From contig CATKHK010000185.1 in the NCBI GenBank assembly GCA_949751835.1, positions 1 through 25,761 of the forward strand: a stretch of 25,761 bases of DNA, read 5' to 3'. The notes beneath the pieces were generated by a model that was given only the letters and a program-made list of their open reading frames with translations, made no database searches and was not told the DNA's origin. Origin of the DNA: Blepharisma japonicum (Eukaryota > Ciliophora > Heterotrichea > Heterotrichida > Blepharismidae). Made by a program: the position numbers and the translations under genes. Below, in pieces: positions 9,082-19,162 of this stretch; positions within the stretch are counted from its first letter, which is position 1, and the number at the start of each line of letters is the position of its first letter.

Positions 9082-12000
9082 ATGTGGGCTTTATGAGTTA
9101 TTTCTTGCTTAATTATTCTTGCAAAATCTCAGTTGATGATTGATATAATCGTCAGCTCTTTTACAGATTACCACCTTGCTTCAAATTTGACGATTTTACT
9201 GCAACAAAATTTTCAAGGCCAATTTTCATTTAATTTAATTTCTATTGAAAGGATTTGGGATATTGAAAAGCTTGTGGTTAGTCCAGATATTATTTTTGAT
9301 ATGACTTTTAGTATATCTTTATCAAAATCATTAGCACAGCTTGCTGAAGAAAAGCACATTATTTTAGTTGAAACTAATACACCAGTTGATGCTTATTCCA
9401 ATTGAGAGTTTTTTACTCACAATGCATGGGAAAATCAAATTCAAGCTTTATCAAGTGTCCTTTCGTATTTAAATTGAACAACGTTTTTAGTGATTTCTGA
9501 TGAAATTTATAATCAAGATAATTATTTTTTACAAAAAGAGTGCCAATGATTTTATTTTTCAAATAGCAACAATAAAACATCAGCAGATTTATTTATAGGA
9601 AAACAAATTCAGCCTACAGGGATTAGAAATATTGTGATTTTGAATAAAGGAGAAAGCACAAAAATACTTTTAAAAAGTTTAGAAGAGCATGACTTACTCA
9701 CTAATGGGACTGGAGTAGTAGTAGGAAATGAAGGTTCATGAAATTTGTATGGAAATGGAGTCATATCTTATACAAAATCAGGATTAGAAAATGCTGATAG
9801 TTATTATAGCTATGAAAGTTTAGCACTTATAAAATTTTTTAATCTGCTTCTTGAATACCCTTTGGAATCTGATAATCCAGATTTGGTTGCATTTTTAAAT
9901 AAAAATACAGTTGATCATCATCCAATATCTAACTTCACTTTATTAAATATCAAAAATAGTGAAAAGATTATAGTAGGAAATATTTTTAATGGAAATTTGT
10001 TCATTTTAAACCCTTTAAATTTCCCAGGAAATTCTTCTATAATTCCAAACTCTCCTACTACAAATGTAAATATATGAATTGCAGATGGAACTACAAATCC
10101 AGGAGCCGATCCTACACGAGTGGCAACATCTTTGACATATGGAGAGTTCTATGCTCTAAGCTATTGAAAAAGCATTTATGCTTTGGATGGCTTTGAAATA
10201 ACAGTTACAGATACAGATTGTGGAGTAACAATATATAATGCAGATTATGCATATTCCTGCTTTTCTAAATTGCTTAAAACCCCTGGTGTTGGCTATTTAA
10301 CTTCACTTTATCCATGAATGACTATTGGTTATATTTATACATTGAGATCTCTCAATTGCTCAATACCCAATATCTCTCCATACGCTCCTTCTACTATTAC
10401 AAAAAATTATACAACATTTCCCGAATTTATGACAGTCATAAAAGACGTAACCTTCAATACACAAGTCATATTAAACCTCGCAGTGATTTTTGGCTGAAAA
10501 GATTTTGTGGTCTTTCATGACGATTCAAGCTTGGTAATGTTTAATTATTTTCTTGCGCAACTAAAAGCATTCAATATGAGGGTTGTAAATCCTCCAGAAT
10601 TTCAAGAAATTGATACATATTATACTAGGGATGATTATCCCAAATGAAAAGATTGGTTTAAGGGGATTATAAAATTAAGAGCTAGGCTATTGGTTGCATT
10701 TTTGACACCTCCTTATTGAATATATGTCGCTGAAAGTTTGTATGATGCTGGGATGAGGAAGGGAGATGCAATATTTTTAGCCAATGCTAGACTTACTTAT
10801 GCATTTGCATGGGAAACTGATGAAGTTCAACGTAGAAAACTTATTGATTTACTATATGGAGGAATTGTTATTGCCCAGGCTGAGTGGATTGGAGATTATG
10901 GACAAATGCTAAGGAATGGTTATATAAAAGCCTATATAAGCGATACAGATTTTCGATGTTTAGCATTTGATTCTGCAATGCTACTTCTACATGGGATAGA
11001 ATTTACTATACAAAAAGGTCAAAATGTCAAGGATTATCAAGTGATAAACGCAAATTTAAGAAAACAAAAATTTACAGGGTGTTCTGGGACAATATCAATT
11101 GAGCCAGGAGGTAATCAGAGGAGTCTCCCAACAATCGGGATTCATAACATAAAATGGGACCAGAGCTCTGGTAAACTATATGAAGAACTTGTAGGAGAAT
11201 ACGATCCCAGCGTCGCCCAATTAATTACTTTTTATAAGGCTATTATGTGATATGATAATACTACAAATGTACCTGCAGATATTATAGGGTATGAAAATGG
11301 TTGCCCTTTTCGAGCAAGAATGATTTCACGCTCTGAAAAAGGCTCTGGAGTTTTATATGGAATTTCTGCTGCATTGATTGTTATTTGGATTATTGAGTCA
11401 TTTATTATGTGAAAAAAGCTATGAAGCTACTTAAGCATTGATATATTAACGATACCATCTTTGATTCAGTTTGAAGATTATATTTTGATGGCAATAATAG
11501 TAACAGATTTTTTTCAATTTATATCTCAAGGGCCAGATATAAGTGGATGGAATAAATGGCTAACATTATTATGAACCTATTCACTGGCTAATTTTGATTA
11601 TACAGTTAAAGGGAATATTTATTGGGCTTATTTGTACACAGCTATAGGAATTTCTTTCTATTTGATTTTTACAGCATTTTTATTATTTTATAGGATGAAT
11701 AATAATCTATTAAGAATTATGCTGCAACATATTAAAAGTTTATCTTTGCTACTTTTGCCTTTGGTTGCAAATATAGCTTTTTTACCTATTGTTTCTGTAC
11801 TTTTAAGTATCTTTCAATGTGACCAAGGAATTAGTTCAAATATTACAGATTCATTTATAAGGCAAGACTGCAATACTTATTGTTGGGATAATAAATACAT
11901 TTTATGAGGGATGCTTTCAATATCTTCTTTAGTCGTTTATATCCCTCTTTCTTTGTATTTTAAACATTATTTTGAAAATATTAATGAAAATACTAATATA

Positions 12001-12519
12001 AAAACCAAACCACTTTTTATTATAGAAAAAACAATTTTTCAGCTTATTATTGTTGTTTTGAATAAAACTATAAGAGTTTACGATGAATCTTTACATGGCT
12101 TATGCTGTATTATTTTATTTGTCATTTTAATTGGGTTATGCTATAAGCAAAGGCCTTATAACTATCATCGAATGAATTTGTGGCTGATTATATCATATCT
12201 AGCTATTTTATCAAGCTTTATGCTATCAACTATTTATTGAATGACAAAATTTGATTCAGTAGTGTTCTGGGTTACTCTTCAATACTCGGTATTCTGCTTA
12301 TTTATAGCTGTAGGGATCGTAATTCAATTCAAATTATGTCCAAGTTTACTCTACACAGAAAAAACAGTAGATATCGCTATTTTTTTCAAATTTTCATTGG
12401 GAAACAAAATAGCTGCTGCTGAAATTAATAAAATGAAAAGCACTCTGATAGAGAATAAAAACGAATCAAATATAAAAGATTCAATTATTGATTCCAATTT
12501 AGTATTTATAAAAGTCTAA
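9082..12519 (+). CDS. Gene B: tandem PBP1-domain multi-spanning membrane receptor
   Basis: The gene has 1,145 codons plus TAA in one frame, with at least 16 in-frame TGA codons read as Trp. The start at 9082 gives Met-Trp-Ala-Leu-Trp (second Trp TGA), a signal peptide ending Ala-Lys-Ser/Gln like gene A. Domain 1 (about residues 20-330) has Leu-Ala-Glu-Glu-Lys-His-Ile-Ile-Leu and Leu-Asn-Trp-Thr-Thr-Phe-Leu-Val-Ile. Domain 2 (about 345-735) has Gly-Val-Gly-Tyr-Leu-Thr-Ser-Leu-Tyr, Phe-Gly-Trp-Lys-Asp-Phe-Val-Val (Trp 472), Cys-Ser-Gly-Thr-Ile-Ser-Ile-Glu-Pro-Gly-Gly-Asn (near 667) and Leu-Val-Gly-Glu-Tyr. Helices lie near 755, 800, 846, 888, 939, 1005, 1031 and 1059. Phe-Gln-Cys and Cys-Xaa3-Cys-Trp lie between helices 4 and 5. 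A tail of about 60 residues follows. D is its closest relative. The ligand is unknown. Confidence 0.92.
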
Positions 12520-13839
12520 GAAAATTATCATATTCGAATAATTTAAAAATTAAGTATTTACTTATCTGAAAAAAATAAATATCATTTATTATTAATAGAT
12601 AGCCTGCTAGAGCAATGATTTCATCAAAATATGAAGCACAAATTAAAATTTTTATATATTTAAAAGATATTTTGTGGAAGCTAATCTTTTAATATCAAAT
12701 TTCATGACGTATAGATAATGGGCTGGTGGAACGCAGAAATGAAAATTATAATTGATTTAAAATCTAATAAAAATATCAATTAATAAAATGCAGATATAAG
12801 CTTCATAAATTGATATTTAGGAATAATTAATCAAAGACTTATTTGAATAATGCAATAAGTTTTATTTTTAACTCAAAGCAATGTTATTGCAAAAGCAAAA
12901 TAATTAGCTATTGCTAGCTTTGATTTATTAGTTTTTAAAATTTAGTAATTATTATCGAAATTTGAAAGAGTCTTTTTTACGATAAAAATTCTTGGCTGAG
13001 TTTTATATTGATGGAGCAATAAAGATTGCAAGAGGGGTAAATAGCTAGACTTAATAGTAAACTAAAATTTAATTTTATATAAGAAAATTCTACAAAATTA
13101 AATTTGTTTTTTGGCAAAGAGCGTAGGCAAATTGGAATTTGTTTGCTTCATTTAGAGGCTAATTGGCGAAACTAAAATAAATTGTCAAAGGCTACAATAA
13201 ATCAATATTCACCCTTTCCTTGGATTCTCAAATATAGAATATTATAATAAATAATATTAAAAATTGATATGCAACACTTTTTCTTAAAAAAATTGATCCT
13301 ATAGAATTCAAAAAGTTTGAATAGAAAATAAAATGCAATGCTCAATTCGTGTTAAGTCAACCATATTACTCTGTTTTAAAATATTTTAAAGAATAAAAAT
13401 GTTTACTTATTACTTAAATTCATAATTAAAATGTTATTTGCATTTATAGATTTGACTTAGAATTCAGTTAAGTAAATAATCGTAATAAGATATAGGATAG
13501 ATTTTATATTTATAACTTCTTTATATAACTTGAACTCTTTAGACATTTTCCATAATTAATAAATTAGAAAAGCTTACATCTATTTAAAATTCTAATTTTT
13601 CAATTAAAGCAATAATTTTATCATTTATAAGAAACCCAAAAACAAAATATCCTTGAGTTTTTGAATTAGTAAGTAATGATATTGCTTATTATTTAAGGAT
13701 TTGTATTAAATATCTATCATACTAAATAACTATTTTTGAAAAAAACTCAAAAAATTATAAGAGGACTTCCATCTAAATCATTATGCCAGATTAAATCAAA
13801 TTCTGATGTCAATATTTATCATAGAATATTAAATAATAA
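12520..13839 (+). repeat. B-C intergenic region, duplicated between D and E
   Basis: It is collinear with 22601-23734. Shared landmarks are GCAATGATTTCAT, AAAGATATTTTGTGGAAGCT, TGACGTATAGATAAT, GGCAAATTGGAATTTGTTTG, GTTAAGTCAACCATATTACTCT and GGACTTCCATCTAAATCATT. It has no reading frame of note. The right end carries the promoter of gene C. The B-C copy is about 190 bases longer; part of the extra is at 12960-13130, absent after 22985. Confidence 0.85.
13353..13362 (+). promoter_or_regulatory. Conserved upstream motif TAAGTCAACC, gene C copy
   Basis: It is identical to the copies before B, D and E. Here it sits 487 bases before the ATG, because about 400 bases unlike the B/D flank separate it from the proximal promoter. 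Confidence 0.3.
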
Positions 13840-16800
13840 ATGTGGACTTTGTGATTCATATCTTGCTCAATTATTCTTGCAAAATCTCAGTTGATGGTTG
13901 ATATAATCGTCAGCTCTTTTACAGATTCAAGCCTTGCTTCAAATTTGATGATTTTACTGCAACAAAATTTTCAAGGGCAATTTTCATTTAATTTAGTTTC
14001 CATTGAAAGCATTTGGGATATTGAAAAGCTTTTGGTTCATCCAGATATTATTTTTGATATGACTTTTAGTCTATCTTTATCAAAATCATTAGCACAGCTT
14101 GCTGAAGAAAAGCACATTATTTTAATTGAAACTACTACACCAGTTGATGTTTATTCTAATTGAGAATTTTTTACTCATAATTCATGGGAAAATCAAATTC
14201 AAGCTCTATCAAGTGTCCTTTCGTATTTAAATTGAACAACGTTTTTAGTGATTTCTGATGAAATTTATAACCAAGATAATTATTTTTTACAAAAAGAGTG
14301 CCAATGATTTTATTTTTCAAATAGCAACAATAAAACATCAGCAGATTTATTTATAGGAAAACAAATTCAGCCTACAGGGATTAGAAATATTGTGATATTG
14401 AATAAAGGAGAAAGCACAAAAATACTTTTACAAAGTTTAGAAGAGCATGACTTGCTCACTAATGGGACTGGAGTAGTAGTAGGAAATGAAGGTTCATGAA
14501 ATTTGTATGGAAATGGAGTCATATCTTATACAGAATCAGGATTAGAAAATGCTGATAATTATTATAGCTATGAAAGCTTAGCGCTTATAAAATTTTTAAA
14601 CCTAGTTTTAGAATGCCCTTTAGCACCCGATCCTCTAGATTTGGTTGAATTTTTAAATAAAAATACAGTTGGTCATCATCCAATATCTAACTTTACTTTA
14701 TTAAATATCAAAAATAGTGAAAAAATTATAGCAGGAAATATTTTTAATGGAAATTTGGCTATTTTAGACTCTTTAAATTTTCCAGGAAATTCTTCGATAG
14801 CTCCAAACTCTCCTACTACAGATATAAATATATGAATTGCAGATGGAACAACAAATCCAGGAGCCAATCCTGACCTGTTAGCAACAACTGTAACATACGC
14901 AGAGTTTTATGCATTAAGCATTTGAAAAAGTATGCATGCCTTAGATGGCTTTGAAATAACAGTTACAGACACAGATTGTGGGGTAACAATATATGATCCA
15001 GATTACGCTTATTCTTGCTTTTCTAAATTGCTTAAAACTCCTGGTGTTGGCTATTTAACCTCGCTTTATTGATGGATGGCTATTGGCTATATTTATACAT
15101 TGAGATCTCTCAATTGTTCAATACCCCATATCTCTCCATACACTTCTTCCAGTATTACAGAAAATTATACAACTTTTCCTGAATTTATGACAGTTATAAA
15201 AAGCGATACCTTCAATACGCAAGTCATTTTAAACCTCGCAGTGGTTTTTGGCTGAAAAGATTTTATGGTCATTTATGATGATGCAGGCTCGGCAATGTTT
15301 AATTATTTTGCTGCACAGCTAAAAAAATTCAATATGAGGATTGTAAATCCTCCTGAATTGCAAAAGATTGATACATATTATACTAGGGATGATTATCCCA
15401 AATGAAAATATTGGTTTAAGGGGATAATAAAATTTAGAGCTAGGATTGTAGTTGGTTTTTTGACACCTCCTTATTGAATGTATATCGTTGAGAGTTTCTA
15501 TGATGCTGGGATAAGGAAGGGAGATGCAATGTTTTTAGCCAATGCTAGACTTACTTATGCACTTGCGTGGGAAAATGATGAAGTCCAACGAAGAAAACTT
15601 ATTGATTTACTATATGGAGCGGTTGTTATTGCTCAGGCTGAGTGGATTGGAGATTATGGGCAAATGCTGAGGGATGGTTATATAAAAGCGTATATGAGTG
15701 ATACAGATTTTCGCTGTTTATGTTTTGATTCTGCAATGCTGCTTCTACATGGGATAGAATTTACTATACAAAAAGGTCAAAATGTTAAGGATTATCAAGT
15801 GATAAACGCAAATTTAAGAAAACAAAAATTCATAGGGTGTTCTGGGACAATATCAATTGAGTCAGGAGGTAATCAGAGGAGTCTCCCAACAATCGGGATT
15901 CATAGCATAAAATGGGACCAGAGCTCTGGTAAACTATATGAGGAACTTGTAGGAGAATACGATCCCAGCGTTGCCCAATTATTTACTTTTTATAAGGCTA
16001 TTATGTGATATGATAATACTACAAATGTACCTTCAGCTATTATAGGGTATGAAAATGGTTGCCCTTTTCGAGCAAGAATGATTTCTCGCTCTGAAAAAGG
16101 CTCTGGAGTTTTATATGGAATTTCTGCTGCATTGATTGTTATTTCGATTATTGAGTCATTTATTATGTGAAAAAAGTTATGAAGCTACCTAAGTATTAGT
16201 AAATTAATGATATCGTCTTTGGTACAGTTTGAAGATTATATTTTGATGGCAATAATAGCAATAGAATTTTTTCAATTTATATCTCAAGGGCCAGATATAA
16301 GTGGATGGAATAAATGGTTGGCATTATTGTGCACTTATTCATTAGTTAATTTTGATTATACAGTTAAAGGAGATATTTATTGGGCTTATTTGTACACAGC
16401 TATGGGAATTTGTTTCTATTTGATTTTTATAGCAATTTTATTGCTTTATAAGATGAATAATTGTCTAAGGATTATGCTACAGCATATTAAAAATCTTTCT
16501 TTGTTGCTTTTGCCTTTGATTACAAATATAGCATTTTTACCTATTGTTTCTGTACTTTTAAGTATTTTTCAATGTGACCAAGGAATTAGTTCATATCTTA
16601 CTGATTCATTTATAAGGCAGGACTGCAATACTTATTGTTGGGATAATAAATACATTTTATGAGGGATTCTTTCAATATCTTCTTTAGTAGTTTATATCCC
16701 TCTTTCTTTGTATTTTAAACATTATTTTGAAAATATTAACGAAAATACTAATATCAAAACCAAACCACTTTTTATTATAGAAAAAACAATTTTTCAGCTT

Positions 16801-17307
16801 ATTATTGTTGCTCTGAATAAAACCATAAGAATTTACGATGAATCTTTGCATGGCTTATGCTGTATTATTTTATTTGTCATTTTAATTGGGTTATGCTATA
16901 AGCAAATGCCTTATAACTATCATCGAATGAATTTGTGGCTGATTATATCATATCTAGCTATTTTATCAAGCTTTATGCTATCAACTATTTACTGAATCGT
17001 AAATTTTGATTCAATAATACTCTGGCTTGCTCTTCAATACTCGACATTCTGCATATTTATAGCTATAGGGATTGCAATTCAATGCAAATGATGTCCAAGT
17101 TTACTCTACACAGAAAAAACAGTAGATATCGCGATTTTATTCAAATTTTCATTGGGAAACAAAATAGCTGCTACAGAACTTAATAAAATGAAAAGCACTC
17201 TGATAGAGAATAAAAACGAATCAAATATAAAAGATTCAATTATTGATACCAAGTCAATTATTTATACGACTAAGGCAATTATGATATCCAAAGAATTTAA
17301 AAATTAA
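13840..17307 (+). CDS. Gene C: tandem PBP1-domain multi-spanning membrane receptor
   Basis: The gene has 1,155 codons plus TAA in one frame with TGA as Trp. The start Met-Trp-Thr-Leu-Trp-Phe-Ile is shared with E. The architecture is as in gene B: signal peptide ending Lys-Ser-Gln, two ANF-receptor-like domains, about eight helices and a cytosolic tail. Subfamily marks shared with E and not with B/D include Ile-Trp-Lys-Ser-Met-His-Ala, Val-Ile-Tyr-Asp-Asp, Pro-Glu-Leu-Gln-Lys, Cys-Leu-Cys-Phe and Ala-Trp-Glu-Asn-Asp. Two oddities are seen. TGA at 15070-15072 stands where B and D have Pro and E has Ser, giving Trp-Trp. A one-base length change near 17262 shifts the last codons, so the protein runs about ten residues past the stop position of B and D, to TAA at 17305-17307. 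Similarity to sister 3' flanks ends near 17310. Confidence 0.9.
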
Positions 17308-17314
17308 GTTTTAT

Positions 17315-17440
17315 TATATTCCTTTGGCTATTTACTTTAGACTGCATTACTTAATATGGATAATTTTAATAATATCTGGATTAATAATTCAAAGTTAAAG
17401 TATCCCAAGTTTGCTCTCGACTGCAAAGTCAACGAATTTC
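17315..17440 (+). pseudogene. C-terminal receptor relic with internal deletion
   Basis: From 17321 the frame reads Pro-Leu-Ala-Ile-Tyr-Phe-Arg, identical to gene A helix 5. It is joined directly to Leu-His-Tyr-Leu-Ile-Trp-Ile-Ile-Leu-Ile, matching gene A's last helix Leu-Gln-Tyr-Leu-Val-Trp-Leu-Ile-Leu-Ile. It then goes through Ile-Ile-Gln, a TAA at 17396-17398 and Ile-Pro-Ser-Leu-Leu, as in gene A. About 110 residues between helix 5 and the last helix are missing. It resembles gene A more than the adjacent gene C, so it is the tail of a different lost gene. Confidence 0.65.
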
Positions 17441-17615
17441 AGATCATAGCCAGAATTAAATTCACAAGATTAATAATAAATATTAGAAGGTGGCGATAAA
17501 TCTTATAATTTCGCAATCGAATTAATGTAAACTTTTATTATTAAGGACTCTTTTTCTATTTATAGATTATATCCAGAAATATTTTTTTAACACTAATATT
17601 GTAGAATAAAAATAA
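17441..17615. other. Gene-free stretch, nothing recognised
   Basis: This A+T-rich DNA lies between the receptor tail relic and the second dispersed-repeat copy. It may be the decayed 3' flank of the lost gene. Confidence 0.4.
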
Positions 17616-17940
17616 TTCTACTATAAAATAAATATTACGTAACTTTACTCATAAATAGAAATTGAACCCCTATTTTTGGTAATAAGTTAAGTAAATCCAG
17701 GATTTATGAGTATTTTCTATTAAAACCAATAAAATACTCAACCTTGCATTCAATTTATATTTTTGGATTCATTCTGAATTTGCACTGCTGCTGAAAAAAT
17801 ATTATATCGTAAAGAGCTTCATATTCATTAATTTATTTATTGTATGAGTTTAATTTATTAATAATTTAAAGAAGATAATGATGCTTTTTTAAATGTCATA
17901 TAAGAAAAATATGATATATTGTCAAATATATTTTTAAGCT
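17616..17940. repeat. Dispersed repeat, copy 2
   Basis: It is collinear with 1-315 at the left edge of the window. Both edges are visible here: similarity starts at TTCTACTATAAAATAAATAT and ends at TTTTTAAGCT. No inverted repeats or frame are seen. A receptor relic follows 145 bases later, as a receptor fragment follows copy 1. Confidence 0.8.
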
Positions 17941-18085
17941 AGTATTTTTAAATAATAAATATTATTTATGATTAAATTTATGAAGAAATCAAAATATAAT
18001 CCTTAAATAAATTTTAGCACAAAAACAATAAAAAATCATATAGCTTGTAAACATTTGAGTTGAAAAATTCCTTTTTCTTTTTATT

Positions 18086-18490
18086 TAAGCAAGAACTACC
18101 AATCCAGGATCCTCTCCTAATATCGCAGTACAATCAGTAGCAAATGGAGAATTTTATACTCTAAGCTATTGGAAAAGAATTCATGCTTTAGATCTCTTTG
18201 AAATAACAGTAACTAGCACTGATTGTGGAGCCACTCAGTTTGATGCAACTTATGGATATATTTGCTTTTCTAAAATACTAGCTACTCCTGGTGTAGGCTA
18301 TTTATTAACGCCTTATCCATATGTAAGCCTTGATTACATCTATAAATTGAGAGCTTTAAATTATTCAATACCACAGATTTCTCAATATTCTACTTTTGCA
18401 GGTTTAGAAAATCAAACAAATTTCCCTGAATTCATGAGAGTGACTAAAAGTGATATGTTTAATATACAAGTTAGTCATTTTTACTGATTA
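18086..18490 (+). pseudogene. Mid-gene receptor relic (first lobe of ligand-binding domain 2)
   Basis: One open frame of about 130 codons starts at Thr-Thr-Asn-Pro-Gly-Ser. It then reads Gly-Glu-Phe-Tyr-Thr-Leu-Ser-Tyr-Trp-Lys, Phe-Glu-Ile-Thr-Val-Thr, Thr-Asp-Cys-Gly-Ala, Thr-Pro-Gly-Val-Gly-Tyr-Leu and Phe-Pro-Glu-Phe-Met-Arg-Val. These match residues about 337-465 of gene B. Near 18472 about 13 bases are lost relative to B, and similarity ends soon after, near a TGA at 18485-18487. There is no ATG, signal peptide or membrane part. Its divergence marks it as a separate subfamily. Confidence 0.8.
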
Positions 18491-18618
18491 CAAAATCCTT
18501 TAAGCATTTTTTACAAAAAATATATCTTAAGAGTATTAATAGCTTCCATTTTGATTCGCAACTTGTTCGCTTTTATGGATATTTTTTAGATATTTGCACT
18601 AAATTATATAAATAAATT

Positions 18619-19162
18619 GTTAAGAAATTGAAATTAATCGAAAAATTGAATTTATGTTTTATAGGCTTCATTGAGCAGCTCATTGAAAAGAAAAAAAAAC
18701 CCTTATCAATCGCTTCAATAGATCAATGATCATCTTTTATGAGAAACAAAAATACTATAATAGCCATTAAAATCTGGAGCTTAATGACGCAAGACCAATT
18801 TTTTGTCTTAATTACACGACCAATTCATTATGAAGCTGCAATATATTTTAGATAATTGTAGCTATTTGGAATTAATTTGTTAATATTTAAATAACAATTA
18901 AAAAGTAACAAATTACGTAAATTTTATTTTTCAACATTTGCGCTATTCTTTAATAATTTCTTAATATTTAGCGCAGATAGTAGAAAATTTAGAAAATAAA
19001 ATAAATCTTGTTAAGTCAACCGTACTCCCAAATTAATAAGTTCTGATATCAATATTAATATACCTGATGCATTATTTTTACTATAGTCTCAAAATCTCTT
19101 TTTTCCCCAAACCAATAATAAAAAATAATACAAAATGTTTATCATAGAATATTAAATAATCA
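18619..19162 (+). repeat. Duplicated upstream block of gene D
   Basis: It is collinear with 8424-9081 upstream of gene B but lacks about 110 bases found there. Its left edge follows the receptor relic by about 130 bases and marks the start of the second duplication unit. It holds the promoter of gene D. Confidence 0.8.
19012..19021 (+). promoter_or_regulatory. Conserved upstream motif TAAGTCAACC, gene D copy
   Basis: It lies 151 bases before the ATG, the same spacing as in gene B. Confidence 0.3.

Noticed and set aside
10314-10520. A 68-codon plus-strand frame inside gene B
   Set aside because: It is out of frame with gene B, which is clearly coding here.
11341-12519. Class C GPCR (GABA-B or glutamate-receptor-like) membrane domain
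   Set aside because: The ectodomain suggests it, but there are about eight helices, and the spacing, loops and motifs do not recall 7tm_3. No Cys-rich linker precedes the first helix.
9082-12519. Ionotropic glutamate receptor or receptor guanylyl cyclase
   Set aside because: There is no type-2 periplasmic-binding domain split by a pore, and no kinase-like or cyclase domain after the membrane part. The tail is only about 60 residues.
14676-14867. A 63-codon minus-strand frame
   Set aside because: It is a shadow of gene C domain 1.
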